DNA from: Pumilibacter muris
GTDB lineage: Bacteria > Bacillota > Clostridia > Christensenellales > Pumilibacteraceae
Direction of reading: 5' to 3'
NCBI RefSeq assembly: GCF_943193045.1
Contig: NZ_CALPCN010000001.1
Location: forward strand, 1 to 64,000
DNA: 64,000 bases
A model generated the notes under the pieces. It did not search any database, was not told the DNA's origin, and saw only the letters and a program-made list of their open reading frames with translations. How positions within the stretch are numbered: position 1 is the first letter of the stretch; each line of letters begins with the position of its first letter. Made by a program: the position numbers and the translations under genes. Below are positions 24,627 through 33,913 of the stretch, in pieces.

Positions 24627-24985
24627 GACCTATCCCGCTGCGAATTCTTAAGACCGCTGCGGTGCTTACCGTGCCGCAACAGGTGGAAAGGTGGGGCGAG
24701 GTTACACCAAGCACGACAAACCTTTCTAAAACCCACTTGCAAGCCTCTAATGCGGTAAAAAGAACAAAGGACAGCCGCGAGGTCGTGCTGCGAGCAATCC
24801 TTTTTTATGACACAAAAAACAGCTTACCGCGTGGCGTCGATTTCAACGCTTTGAAAACGCAAGCGGACGAGGCGGGCGGGTGTATGACCCTCGAAATAGA
24901 GGGGCTTGCGTACACCGTTGAAACGGTGGAGCCTATCCCGGACGACTGCGGCGGTATTCACCATTACGAGCTCGGGCTTGTATAG
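24620..24985 (+). CDS. Head closure / minor capsid protein
   Basis: 121 aa, beta-rich. Position two after the capsid and size match head-closure proteins of the minor capsid protein 1 group. Overlaps its neighbour by 7 nt. Confidence 0.65.
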   Translation: MLRPIPLRILKTAAVLTVPQQVERWGEVTPSTTNLSKTHLQASNAVKRTKDSREVVLRAILFYDTKNSLPRGVDFNALKTQADEAGGCMTLEIEGLAYTVETVEPIPDDCGGIHHYELGLV

Positions 24986-24994
24986 GAGGCGGTT

Positions 24995-25339
24995 ATGGCG
25001 GGCGTAAAAATTGACTTTGACGCAAAAGCAATTCGCGCAAGAGTGCAAAAGGGTATCGACAAATCAGTGGCTCCACTAATGGAGCAAGTGCTCAAAGATA
25101 GCAATTACTATTGCCGACAAGACCAAGGCACGCTAATAGCGAGCAGTCAAACAGCGAGCCGCCCAGCCGACGGCGTTTTAATATGGAATACCCCATACGC
25201 TCGGCGCGTTTATTACGTGGGCGTCCCCAGTAAAGACGTAAACAAAAACGCGGAGCTTATGTGGTTTCACAAAGCGCAAAGCGTACACGGCAACGAGTGG
25301 GCAGCGCTCGCACAAAAGACTATCAAAAAGGAGGTGTAA
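24995..25339 (+). CDS. Minor capsid protein, HK97 gp10-like
   Basis: 114 aa. FDAKAIRARVQKGIDKSVAPLMEQVLKDSNYYCRQDQGTLIASS with PYARRVYYVG is typical of the minor capsid 2 / gp10-like neck group. AGGAGGCGGTT precedes the ATG. Confidence 0.75.
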   Translation: MAGVKIDFDAKAIRARVQKGIDKSVAPLMEQVLKDSNYYCRQDQGTLIASSQTASRPADGVLIWNTPYARRVYYVGVPSKDVNKNAELMWFHKAQSVHGNEWAALAQKTIKKEV

Positions 25340-25342
25340 ACG

Positions 25343-25741
25343 GTGGGCTGGATACTGGACGCAATTATCGACGAAATCGAAAAAAACCTCAAACTCTACA
25401 GCAGCGTAAAAGTGGGCTCGCTCCCGCAGCGCAGCGGTATAGCTATGTATATCGGGGCGGGCTCGCCGCAATCCAAGTATATGGATAAAGCGACGCTCAA
25501 TACGCTATACGCAACAGTAAACGCAAAACACAAAGACCAAAGGCAAGCCGCCGCAGCACTTGAAAAAATACACTCACACCTTAATCGCTTAAGTGTTTAT
25601 CCGAGTGGGGTGCACGACGGGAAAAGCTGGCAGATTACCGATATTTCCACGTCGTCCGCGCCTAACTTTATAGGACAAGAGGGCGACGGGCAACACCTTT
25701 ACGGCTCGATTTTGCAAATCAAATTTTATTATGGAGGCTAA
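25343..25741 (+). CDS. Tail completion / minor capsid protein
   Basis: 132 aa from a GTG start, 3 nt after the previous stop. WILDAIIDEIEKNLKLYSSVKVGSLPQ at the N-terminus and the order match minor capsid 3 / tail terminator proteins, which cap the tail tube before it joins the head. Confidence 0.7.
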   Translation: MGWILDAIIDEIEKNLKLYSSVKVGSLPQRSGIAMYIGAGSPQSKYMDKATLNTLYATVNAKHKDQRQAAAALEKIHSHLNRLSVYPSGVHDGKSWQITDISTSSAPNFIGQEGDGQHLYGSILQIKFYYGG

Positions 25742-25745
25742 TACA

Positions 25746-26207
25746 GTGAACAAATTTTTGACTATGTACGGCGTGAGTGCGGAAATCGACACCGCGGAAA
25801 ACGGCGCAACAACGGAAAACTGGGCAGTGCTCGGCGAGGGTATCGAAAACCTCGCGGAGGCTCTCAACGAGGTAGTATATTCCGGTTTCTACCTCCACAA
25901 CGGAGGCTATGGCAATTCGGAGGTTACGGGTATGCAGCCCGTCGTAACTATGAGCGGTAAGCGCATAGTGGGCGACGCGGCGCAGGATTACCTTTTCAAT
26001 CCCGACCGCAAATACGGGCTCGGCGAAAAGCGCAAATCCAAGCTCAAACTCACCACGGCGAGCGCGGAGGGCGACGTGGTTATCACGTGCCCCGTTACCA
26101 TTGCAAACATACAGGAGTTTTCCGGCAATACGCAAGACGGCTCGGCAATTTCGTTTGAGCTCCGTTTTAACGGCAAGCCGGAAATCACCACGGGCAGCAA
26201 AGAATAA
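25746..26207 (+). CDS. Major tail protein
   Basis: 153 aa. The GTG at 25746 is taken as start because GGAGG lies 8 nt upstream; the ATG at 25731 is inside the ribosome site. Beta-rich tube protein (YSGFYLHNGGYGNSEVTGMQPVVTMSGKR, then KLTTASAEGDVVITCPVTIANIQEF). Position before the chaperone pair and tape measure is standard for the tail tube. Confidence 0.8.
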   Translation: MNKFLTMYGVSAEIDTAENGATTENWAVLGEGIENLAEALNEVVYSGFYLHNGGYGNSEVTGMQPVVTMSGKRIVGDAAQDYLFNPDRKYGLGEKRKSKLKLTTASAEGDVVITCPVTIANIQEFSGNTQDGSAISFELRFNGKPEITTGSKE

Positions 26208-26222
26208 TCACAAATCAGAGCG

Positions 26223-26245
26223 TAAGAGGGGCGCGTCCCCTCTTA
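26223..26245 (+). terminator. Hairpin after the major tail gene
   Basis: TAAGAGGGG and CCCCTCTTA form a perfect 9-bp stem with a 5-nt loop. The following T run is weak, so partial termination or mRNA stabilisation of the abundant tail message are both possible. Confidence 0.5.
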
Positions 26246-26276
26246 TTGCTCAAATTTAATACGGAGGTTTTTTATT

Positions 26277-26678
26277 ATGTTTGAACTTAAACGCAGCGAG
26301 AAAATCGTTGAACAAATCAAGCTCGGCGACGAGATTATCGAGGTAAACCTTGACGCCGGGGCAATACAAGCACGTTTTACGAAAGGGTATAACGAACTGC
26401 TCCGTGCGCAGAACGCACTAAACGGCGCTACAAGCGACACACTCGACGCGGTGAGCGATAAGCTGGAGCAATACGGCAACGCCGTTGTAGGCGTCTTGCA
26501 AGTCATTTTCGGCGAGGAAAATACGCAAAAAATCCTTGCTTTTTACGAAAATAATTACAGCGAGATGTTTACGCAGATTTACCCCTTTATCGCCGAGGTG
26601 ATAATCCCCAAGATTTCCGAGGCAAGCAAGCGCAAAGCCGAGGAACTCAAGGCGCTTTATAAGGGACGCAAGAAATGA
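26277..26678 (+). CDS. Tail assembly chaperone
   Basis: 133-aa helical protein between tail tube and tape measure, the place of tail assembly chaperones that coat the tape measure protein. Ends in a basic helix (EASKRKAEELKALYKGRKK). It overlaps the Gp15 gene as ATGA. No slippery heptamer was found, so the two are separate products rather than a frameshift fusion. Confidence 0.7.
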   Translation: MFELKRSEKIVEQIKLGDEIIEVNLDAGAIQARFTKGYNELLRAQNALNGATSDTLDAVSDKLEQYGNAVVGVLQVIFGEENTQKILAFYENNYSEMFTQIYPFIAEVIIPKISEASKRKAEELKALYKGRKK

Positions 26679-27313
26679 AAATAACCTTACACTTTCCGCT
26701 CCCTTATGCGGTGGTGTACGGTGGTAAAACTTACAAATTAAAGCCTTATTTTGACAATGTGCTCAAAGTCTTTGCTTTGCAAAAAGAGCAAGACCTATCA
26801 GAGCGCGACCGGCTCGAGGTGAGCCTCGACCTACTTGTAAAAAGTAAGCACTCCAAGCTATCGGAAAGAGATAAAACCGGACTGCTCAATGCTATTTACG
26901 ACGTCCTTATGGACGAGGAAAAGAGAGAGCCCGACGGTACAGCCCCCATATTTGACTTTGTGCAAGACGCTGGATATATCTATGCGTCTTTTTTGTCGGA
27001 TTACGGGCTTGACCTTTACGAGCAGCAAGGGCGTTTACACTGGTGGGCGTTTATTCAGCTATTCCGGGGATTGTCGGAGGGGGCAAAAATCGTCCAAGTT
27101 ATGCAAATACGAGCAAAGCCTATTCCGGCGCCGACAAAGTACAACGCAGAGGAACGCAAGCAGCTTGCCCGGCTCAAAGCGCAGTATGCGCTTAAGACGA
27201 CGCAAGAGGAACGCGAGCGCAATTTTGCGGCTGGACTTAAACGGCTGGCTGGGCTTATGCGCGGAATAGCAGAAAACGAGGAGGTGAGCAGACAGTGGCA
27301 GACGGAAAGGTAA
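26675..27313 (+). CDS. Bacteriophage Gp15 family protein
   Basis: 212 aa matching the Gp15 family located before tape measure genes (YKLKPYFDNVLKVFALQKEQDLSERDRLEVSLDLLV and GLSEGAKIVQVMQIRAKPIPAPTKYNAEERKQLARLKAQYAL). It is the second chaperone-like protein of tail assembly. Its last 19 nt overlap the tape measure start. Confidence 0.8.
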   Translation: MKITLHFPLPYAVVYGGKTYKLKPYFDNVLKVFALQKEQDLSERDRLEVSLDLLVKSKHSKLSERDKTGLLNAIYDVLMDEEKREPDGTAPIFDFVQDAGYIYASFLSDYGLDLYEQQGRLHWWAFIQLFRGLSEGAKIVQVMQIRAKPIPAPTKYNAEERKQLARLKAQYALKTTQEERERNFAAGLKRLAGLMRGIAENEEVSRQWQTER

Positions 27314-29865
27314 CAGTTATATACGACGGCGACACCTCGGGGATTGACAAAGCAAACTCGGAGGCGCAAAGCAAGGTAAGCTCTTGCGGCAGTAAGCTGG
27401 GCAGTATTGCCAAAGGCGCAGCGGTAGCAATAGGCGCCGCTTTCGTGGCTGCCGGCGCTGCGGCTTTCAAATTCGGCACCGACTTTGAAAGTGCGGTCGC
27501 CAAGGCGTCAACGCTTTTCGGCGACGTTGAGGTGGACGTGGAGGGCTTGCAAAGTAAATTGCTCGACCTTTCAGACGCCAGCGGCATAGCAGCAGCCGAC
27601 CTCGGCAATACGCTTTACAATGCGCTTTCTGCCGGTATTCCCGTTACGGAGGATATGGGCAGCGCGCTTGCATTTCTTGAGGCAAATACGCGGCTTGCAA
27701 AGGCTGGTTTTACCGACGTGGACACCGCCGTAACTACTACGGCAAAAATACTCAACGCCTACAAAATGGACGTGAGCGAAACCGAGAAAATCCACAAGAT
27801 ACTTATGCAGACCCAAAACAAGGGTATTGTTACGGTGGGCGAGCTCGGCAGTGTTTTAGCTCAAGTTACCCCTACGGCTGCGGCTTTCGGGGTATCGTTC
27901 GACCAAGTGGGCGCTGCAATCGCAAATATGACGGCGCAAGGCACGCCAGCCGCACAAGCAACGACGCAGCTCAACTCGCTTTTTGCAGAACTGGGCAAGA
28001 ACGGAACAACGGCGGCAAACAGCCTTGCGGCTGCAACCGAGGGCACCGAGTACGCGGGCAAGTCATTTCAGCAGCTTGCGGCGGAGGGCGTACCTCTCAA
28101 CAAAATACTCGATTTAATCGGCAACTATGCGGAGCAAAGCGGGCTCTCAATGCTCGATATGTTCAGCTCAATAGAGGCGGGCAAGGCAGCACTGGCGAAC
28201 GCTGGGCAAAATTCCCAAGCCTTTGCAGACGCGCTCGCAGCTATGGGCACCGAGGCGGACGTTGTGGGCGACGCTTTCGACAAGGTAAGCGATACAACGG
28301 CAGAGAAATTCGCAAAGATACTCAACGAGCTTAAAAATGCGGCTATAGAGCTGTTTATCGAGCTGGCGCCAATAGTGCAGCAGCTCCTCCCGGTGCTTAA
28401 AGATGTGCTCGGTAAGCTCGTGCCGGTGCTTTCCAATATAGTGCAAAAATTCTTGCCTATACTCGTAAATTTGATTGATAAACTGCTGCCGCCTATCCTC
28501 AAGCTGGTTGATAAACTGCTGCCGGTGCTTTCAAATCTTTTCGAGGGCGCGGCGGAGGCTATAGGGGAAATAATCGACCAAGTTTTACCGGTGCTTATAG
28601 ACCTATTCGACGAGCTGGAGCCTATTTTTGACGAGTTTTGCGGCGAGCTTTTGCCCGTCATAGTGGACTTGTGGAAACAGCTTGCGCCGCCGATATTGCA
28701 GCTTGCAAAAAGTATCTTTCCGCTTTTGGTGGAAATCTTGCGCACGCTGCTGCCGATTGTATCAAAGTTAATTCAAGACGTCCTCCCCGTGCTGGTGAAA
28801 TTGTTTGAAAAAATAATCCCAGTAGTGGGCGAGATTGTGCAAAAAATATTCCCGGTGCTGGTTGAGCTGCTGGAGGCGCTTTTGCCGCTTTTCTTTCAGC
28901 TAATCGACGCGGTGCTGCCTTTTGTGGTGCAGTTGTTTGACGCGCTTATCCCCGTGCTGCTTGAGATTGTGGACGCACTCCTCCCGGTGCTTGTGGCACT
29001 TATCGACGCGCTGCTGCCTATCCTTACAACGCTTATAGAATTGCTCAAGCCGATACTCGACTTATTTATCGCACTGCTTGAGCCGATACTTGAGCTTTTG
29101 ATGTCAGCGCTCACGCCGCTGCTGGAATTGTTTACCGCAATTTTACAGCCGATACTTGACCTTATAATGCTGGCGCTCACGCCGCTGCTGGAACTTATCC
29201 AGCCGATTATCGACATTATTATGGCGCTTATGGATACGGCACTGCGTCCGCTTATGGACGTATTTAGTAATGTGTTCGGCGTCATTGTGGACACGGTAAT
29301 GGTGGCTATCGGCTCCGTTACAGATATACTCGGCGGCATAATGGACTTTGTAAAAAACGTCTTTGCCGGAAACTGGAGCGGTGCGTGGGAAAGTATAAAA
29401 AACGTCTTTTCAAATATATGGGAGGGTATAAAGAACGTCGGAAAATCGGCGCTCAACGGGCTTATTTCGATATTTGAAACTGGCTTAAACGGCATAATCG
29501 GGTTTATCAACGGCATAACGCAAGGCGTATCAAAAATATGGGACTGGACGGGCATACCGAGCATACCGAAAATACCCGAGGTTAAAATCCCCCGCTTAAA
29601 GGTCGGCGCGGATTTCATACCGCAAGACTTTTTCCCGGCTTACCTTGATTACGGCGAGCGAGTGCTTACCGCAGAGGAAAATATCAAATTTAATCAGCTG
29701 GGAGGGCTCGAGGGTATGGAGCGAGCGCTCGGTGGCGCTGCGATAGCGAGAGCAGACAACAGCGGCGATATGCACGTGGTGGTACAGGGCGACGTCGAAA
29801 TGGACGGTTTCAAGGTCGGCACCGTCGTTATGCGCAACATTGACGACGTTAAAAAATTTACCTAA
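27295..29865 (+). CDS. Tape measure protein
   Basis: 856 aa with a GTG start after GAGGAGGTGAGCAGACA. N-terminal TP901-type core with a Gly/Ala membrane-active segment (about 35-60). Residues ~350-650 consist of tandem amphipathic units of about 11-22 residues built on LLPVLxxLIDxLLP, giving a long straight rod. The C-terminal part has WEGIKNVGKSALNGLISIFETGLNGIIGFINGI, common in siphovirus tape measures. Predicted tail length is set by these repeats. Confidence 0.93.
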   Translation: MADGKVTVIYDGDTSGIDKANSEAQSKVSSCGSKLGSIAKGAAVAIGAAFVAAGAAAFKFGTDFESAVAKASTLFGDVEVDVEGLQSKLLDLSDASGIAAADLGNTLYNALSAGIPVTEDMGSALAFLEANTRLAKAGFTDVDTAVTTTAKILNAYKMDVSETEKIHKILMQTQNKGIVTVGELGSVLAQVTPTAAAFGVSFDQVGAAIANMTAQGTPAAQATTQLNSLFAELGKNGTTAANSLAAATEGTEYAGKSFQQLAAEGVPLNKILDLIGNYAEQSGLSMLDMFSSIEAGKAALANAGQNSQAFADALAAMGTEADVVGDAFDKVSDTTAEKFAKILNELKNAAIELFIELAPIVQQLLPVLKDVLGKLVPVLSNIVQKFLPILVNLIDKLLPPILKLVDKLLPVLSNLFEGAAEAIGEIIDQVLPVLIDLFDELEPIFDEFCGELLPVIVDLWKQLAPPILQLAKSIFPLLVEILRTLLPIVSKLIQDVLPVLVKLFEKIIPVVGEIVQKIFPVLVELLEALLPLFFQLIDAVLPFVVQLFDALIPVLLEIVDALLPVLVALIDALLPILTTLIELLKPILDLFIALLEPILELLMSALTPLLELFTAILQPILDLIMLALTPLLELIQPIIDIIMALMDTALRPLMDVFSNVFGVIVDTVMVAIGSVTDILGGIMDFVKNVFAGNWSGAWESIKNVFSNIWEGIKNVGKSALNGLISIFETGLNGIIGFINGITQGVSKIWDWTGIPSIPKIPEVKIPRLKVGADFIPQDFFPAYLDYGERVLTAEENIKFNQLGGLEGMERALGGAAIARADNSGDMHVVVQGDVEMDGFKVGTVVMRNIDDVKKFT

Positions 29866-29879
29866 AAGGAGGTGATAGC

Positions 29880-31844
29880 GTGATAATGGCTTATATCGGC
29901 GGCATAGCTTACAAGCTCGCCGCAGATTATACTATTTCAGAACAAGCCGCAAACAAAATCGCCTCCAATATCTCGGTGATACTTGACGCTGGGCAACCTA
30001 TACCGCAAAGCGGCGAAATAATCGAGATACGCGACGACGACGTGGGCGAGGTGTACTTTTTAGGCGTATGCGGGATACCCAAAAGCCCGAAATACTCCAG
30101 CCCTTACGACGTCAAAACTTATTCTATTACGTGCAGCAACGCAAACGGCATACTTGCCCGGCGCGTGGTAAACGTCGCTTATCAGGGCTATACGGTTTCG
30201 CAAATCGTCAAAGGGCTTTTTGACGAGTATATCTCAAAAGAGGGCTTTACACTGGGAGCTATCAGCGACGTACCTATCAAGATAAACATATACACGGCGG
30301 CGGATTACGGTTTACAGTATTGCCTCGACGAGCTGGCGGAGTATGTGAGCGGCGCGTGGTATTGCACCAATGACCGCAAATTTTACTTTATAGCCGAGGA
30401 GGATTTCGAGCCTTTCCCGCACACGATTGACAAGGATTTTTTGCCGATTACTGCGCTGGAAATAAAAGTAAAGGATACAGACTTGCGAACGTCGCAAACG
30501 ATTTCGGGCGGGCGTTCGGAAACAGCAGAGCAGCAAGAGGAATTCACCTATAACGGCGAGGATAACAACTTTACGTTGTCCTTTTCGTTGTCGAAAAAGC
30601 CAGCTATAAGCATAAACGGCACCGACATATCGCCCGACCGTATCGGCGTAAAAGGCTTAAACGATACGGAAAACAGCTATATGTTTTTATTTGCGTTTGA
30701 TAGCGCGGTGCTCTCGTACAATACGCTATACGCTGGTACGAGCCCGCCGCCGCTGGCGGTCGGTGATGTACTGCAAGTGCGGTATGTGGGCTTTTATCCT
30801 ATTCGTGCGGTGGTGCAAAATGCCGGAGCTATTGCCGACATAGCCGCAAGGACTGGCACAAGCGGAATAATCGACAATGTAAAAATTGATAAAACCGTCC
30901 GCGACCTTGACGACGCGGTGCGGCTCGGCAATGCGCTACTGGAAAACTACGGGGCGATGCGCACGGAAATAAGCGGCTGGTTTAGCGTTTTAGAGGCTCA
31001 AAAAATGGGGCTCAATTTTAACGACTTTGCACTGCTGCGGCGCTGGCGATTTAATTTGCCGGAGTATGGCGCGGTCGGGGATTTCGTCTTGACGGAGCGA
31101 ACGCTTACGCCGTTTATAAAGGGCGGCGGAGTGGAAAATCTTAAAATCACGCTCAAGCTGGTTGATAGAGCATATTTGCGCAGTTATGGGCAGATATTTG
31201 ACGAGTTAAGCAAAGCGACCTCGCAGCTTTCCATACGTGAGGACGACGTGGTTATCGACGTTAAGGTAACGACCGAGGAGCGAGTGCTCGCAGAGGAAAC
31301 CGAAACAAACGGCGACAAACTCGACACCGAGCCCGGCGAAACGGCAGACTTGACGGAGCAGCAGCGCGTCGGTGATTTCACGGACTTTATGCCTTTATGG
31401 TGCACTACGGACGCCAGCGGCGTGCTTATGTGCCCGGCGGGAATAAGTCTTGAAATGATAAGCGAGCAGCATTTTACCGAAACGCAACGCTTGACCGGCG
31501 AAATCGCCGAGATAAGCGAGGAGCTGGGGACGTTTGAGGGCGCCGTCGATACGGAGCCCGTGGAAACAGTTATAACGAGAGAGGAAAGCGAAATAACCGA
31601 GGGCGCGATTGACACCGAGCCGGAGGAAATCGCAGAACTGCTCGAGAGTACGACCAAAACCGAGGGCAAAAATGACGCTGCGCCGGAGGAAAAGGCGGAG
31701 CTCAAAGAAAGTCAGACCGTGGAGGAAAATACGGGCTTTATGGTGCTATTTTGTACCAGTGAGGCGCAATTCCAAGCCGACGGGCAAATCGCAAGCCCGG
31801 CGGGATTATCACTATATGCGTGGAATACGCAAACAGGAGGCTAA
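29880..31844 (+). CDS. Tail baseplate protein (distal tail / prophage tail family)
   Basis: 654 aa, GTG start after AAAAGGAGGTGATAGC. The N-terminal 400 residues resemble baseplate hub proteins (YKLAADYTISEQAANKIASNISV, DVKTYSITCSNANGILARRVVN). The last ~190 residues are very acidic and contain repeated DTEPxExAxLxE units and a duplicated segment ending CPAGISL / SPAGLSL. The tail-tip position, just before the DGR target, suggests a host-contact platform. Confidence 0.8.
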   Translation: MIMAYIGGIAYKLAADYTISEQAANKIASNISVILDAGQPIPQSGEIIEIRDDDVGEVYFLGVCGIPKSPKYSSPYDVKTYSITCSNANGILARRVVNVAYQGYTVSQIVKGLFDEYISKEGFTLGAISDVPIKINIYTAADYGLQYCLDELAEYVSGAWYCTNDRKFYFIAEEDFEPFPHTIDKDFLPITALEIKVKDTDLRTSQTISGGRSETAEQQEEFTYNGEDNNFTLSFSLSKKPAISINGTDISPDRIGVKGLNDTENSYMFLFAFDSAVLSYNTLYAGTSPPPLAVGDVLQVRYVGFYPIRAVVQNAGAIADIAARTGTSGIIDNVKIDKTVRDLDDAVRLGNALLENYGAMRTEISGWFSVLEAQKMGLNFNDFALLRRWRFNLPEYGAVGDFVLTERTLTPFIKGGGVENLKITLKLVDRAYLRSYGQIFDELSKATSQLSIREDDVVIDVKVTTEERVLAEETETNGDKLDTEPGETADLTEQQRVGDFTDFMPLWCTTDASGVLMCPAGISLEMISEQHFTETQRLTGEIAEISEELGTFEGAVDTEPVETVITREESEITEGAIDTEPEEIAELLESTTKTEGKNDAAPEEKAELKESQTVEENTGFMVLFCTSEAQFQADGQIASPAGLSLYAWNTQTGG

Positions 31845-31845
31845 T

Positions 31846-32331
31846 ATGCAAGTAAAAGAGCAAGCGGGTTTCCGCGGCGAGTATCAAATCGAGATTATCG
31901 ACACCGTTACGGGCGCGCGCGAAATTCACAAACTTAAAAACACCCTCACGAACATAAACAAGGATATACACCTTGCTATGCTGCTGGGGGTAACGACGGG
32001 GTACAGCTTTGACGACCTCAATATCAAATATTTTGCTTTCGGCGACAGCGACACGCCAGCGGCAGCTACACAAACAAAGCTCGTGAACGAGCGTTTCCGT
32101 AAGCAAATCACAACGAAAGAACGCCCGACCGGGCAAAACTACGTCGAGAGTATTGTTTCGCTGGGCTCGCCGGACGCAAATTTCACGATTAAAGAAATAG
32201 GCGTCTTTGCCGGCAGCACCGCAACAGGAACAAAAGACAGCGGCAAAATGATTTCCCGCATAGTGGTGAATATCGAAAAATTCGAGAATAAAATTATAAA
32301 CATCATACGCCGCGATTTTATCACTATATAA
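31846..32331 (+). CDS. Tail protein upstream of DGR target
   Basis: 161 aa, start chosen at 31846 with CAGGAGGCTA upstream. N-terminus GFRGEYQIEIIDTVTGAREIHKLKNTLTNI, then beta-rich FAFGDSDTPAA and EIGVFAGS, a pattern common in baseplate-linked proteins at the base of tail fibres. Probably links the baseplate with the variable fibre protein. Confidence 0.7.
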   Translation: MQVKEQAGFRGEYQIEIIDTVTGAREIHKLKNTLTNINKDIHLAMLLGVTTGYSFDDLNIKYFAFGDSDTPAAATQTKLVNERFRKQITTKERPTGQNYVESIVSLGSPDANFTIKEIGVFAGSTATGTKDSGKMISRIVVNIEKFENKIINIIRRDFITI

Positions 32332-32341
32332 GGAGGTGCCT

Positions 32342-33634
32342 ATGTTTCAGACCAAAACGTGGCGAGCTCGCCAAGGTATCGGGCTCAATAAATTTTCCAT
32401 AGGGGGTGCGGCTCCCGTTACACTGGTGAATATGCCCGACCAAGTTATCGTACCGGGCGACGCTTTCAGCGAGGAAAATATGAACGACCTTGAGCGCCGC
32501 ATAGCAATGGCGTGCGCAGAAACTTACGGCGTCAAGATAGACAAATCAAACAGCAATCCGGAAAGCGCGGTCGAATATACGGACGGCGCGGCGGGGTTGA
32601 CGCCCTCGAGTGGTAACGGCGGGAGCTTTATACCCGGCAGCTGGAGCGACAAATACCCGTTTAATAAAATACGCCCTTGCCTCGTAAAAAACGGGGCAGT
32701 GGTGGGGTATCTTAATCCGGATAATTACGCGCAATTCGAGGACGGCACCGCCGCAGACATCACAAGCGGCGCGGCTGGCGACGTTATGGTGGAAATCCCG
32801 ATATTTTACTACAAGATTTCACACAACGACACGCACACCTTTGTGCAGATTTCCTCGGCGCCGCTGGACGGATTTACGGATAAGGCTTTCCGTTATAACG
32901 GTGAGCTTACCGACGCCTTTTATGTGGGTGCTTATTCCGGATATGTGGACAGCAGCAACAAGCTGCGCTCGTTGAGCGGCAAGACCCCGACGGGCAGCAA
33001 GACGATAGGCGCGTTTCGCACCGCAGCGCACGCTAATGGCGACGGTTACGAGCAGCTCAATTTTTATAAGCTCACGGCGCTGCAAATCCTTTACTTAATA
33101 CGGTATAAGAGCCTTAACAGTCAAGCGGCGCTCGGACAAGGATATACCGGTGGCAGCGCAGCCGCACAAACCGGCGCGACTAATGACAAAGGTATGAATT
33201 ACGGCGACACCTCGACAACCGGGCGCGTAAAGTGTAACGGTATCGAGGACTTTTTCGGCAACATCTTTCAGTGGGTGGACGGCTACAAAGCGACCTCCAC
33301 CACAATGGTAAAGACGGCGGACGGGAATTTCAACGACAATGCCACCGGATACGAGGAGCACCCTTGCACGGTACCCAATAATGGCGGATACTTAAAGGAT
33401 ATAGTGGGGGACAACGAGCTGGCTTTTACGCCTAAAACCTTTAGCGGCAGCTCCAGCACCTACTATGCCGATTATGGCGCTCTGAGTTCGGGCTCTCTGC
33501 CCGCTTTCGGCGGTGGCTGGGCTGTTGGCGCCTATGCCGGGGCTTTCTCTCTGTATTGCAGCTGTTCGGCGTCGGCTTCCCTTCCGAGTATCGGGGCGCG
33601 CTTGCTTTTGTGTAAGGCTACCAAAGCAGCATAA
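32342..33634 (+). CDS. DGR-diversified tail protein (C-type-lectin-like variable protein)
   Basis: 430 aa. ATG at 32342 with AAGGAGGTGCCT; the upstream GTG is within the ribosome site. The N-terminus (WRARQGIGLNKFSI...DQVIVPGDAFSEENMNDLERRI) is a tail-attachment module. The middle and C-terminal part (MVEIPIFYYKI, AFYVGAYSGY, CNGIEDFFGNIFQWVDGY, LPAFGGGWAVGAYAGAFSLYCSC) is of the CLec/FGE fold used by DGR target proteins such as Mtd. Residues ~378-424 are the variable region, differing from the template only where the template has A. It should bind the receptor on host cells. Confidence 0.93.
   Translation: MFQTKTWRARQGIGLNKFSIGGAAPVTLVNMPDQVIVPGDAFSEENMNDLERRIAMACAETYGVKIDKSNSNPESAVEYTDGAAGLTPSSGNGGSFIPGSWSDKYPFNKIRPCLVKNGAVVGYLNPDNYAQFEDGTAADITSGAAGDVMVEIPIFYYKISHNDTHTFVQISSAPLDGFTDKAFRYNGELTDAFYVGAYSGYVDSSNKLRSLSGKTPTGSKTIGAFRTAAHANGDGYEQLNFYKLTALQILYLIRYKSLNSQAALGQGYTGGSAAAQTGATNDKGMNYGDTSTTGRVKCNGIEDFFGNIFQWVDGYKATSTTMVKTADGNFNDNATGYEEHPCTVPNNGGYLKDIVGDNELAFTPKTFSGSSSTYYADYGALSSGSLPAFGGGWAVGAYAGAFSLYCSCSASASLPSIGARLLLCKATKAA
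33474..33612 (+). repeat. DGR variable repeat (VR)
   Basis: Aligned without gaps to the template at 33667-33805 (offset 193). About 20 differences, every one at an adenine in the template. Invariant blocks lie between the variable codons (e.g. CTGCCCGCTTTCGGCGGT). It encodes the last part of the tail protein. Confidence 0.95.
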
Positions 33635-33666
33635 AACTACTATCTCAATATAATATGGGCAATAAA

Positions 33667-33805
33667 ATGGCAATCTGAATTCGGACTATCTGCCCGCTTT
33701 CGGCGGTAGCTGGGCTATTGGCGCCAATGCCGGGGCTTTCTCTCTGAATTGCAGCTGTTCGGCGTCGAATTCCAATCCGAATATCGGGACGCACTTACTA
33801 ATGTG
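33667..33805 (+). repeat. DGR template repeat (TR)
   Basis: Non-coding template copied by the reverse transcriptase. Read in the frame of the variable protein it holds many AAT codons at variable sites (Asn in the template; Ala, Ser, Tyr or Leu in the variable copy) and would stop at TGA (33804-33806). It lies between the target gene and the reverse transcriptase, the normal DGR order. 33811-33913 is probably part of the template RNA required for priming. Confidence 0.95.
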
Positions 33806-33913
33806 AAAAGAAATTTATATTTTCATTGCCCTGCCGCTCGGCAAAACATCAAAATCTCAACTCCGTGCTGGTAGGCTGCGGTCGAACGCTCGGAAAAGGA
33901 ACACAAAAGCCTT

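Noticed and set aside
26660-26690. Programmed frameshift joining the tail chaperone and Gp15 genes
   Set aside because: The genes overlap simply as ATGA and no slippery sequence is visible.
32336-32341. GTG start of the DGR target gene
   Set aside because: It lies within the AAGGAGGTG ribosome site of the ATG at 32342.
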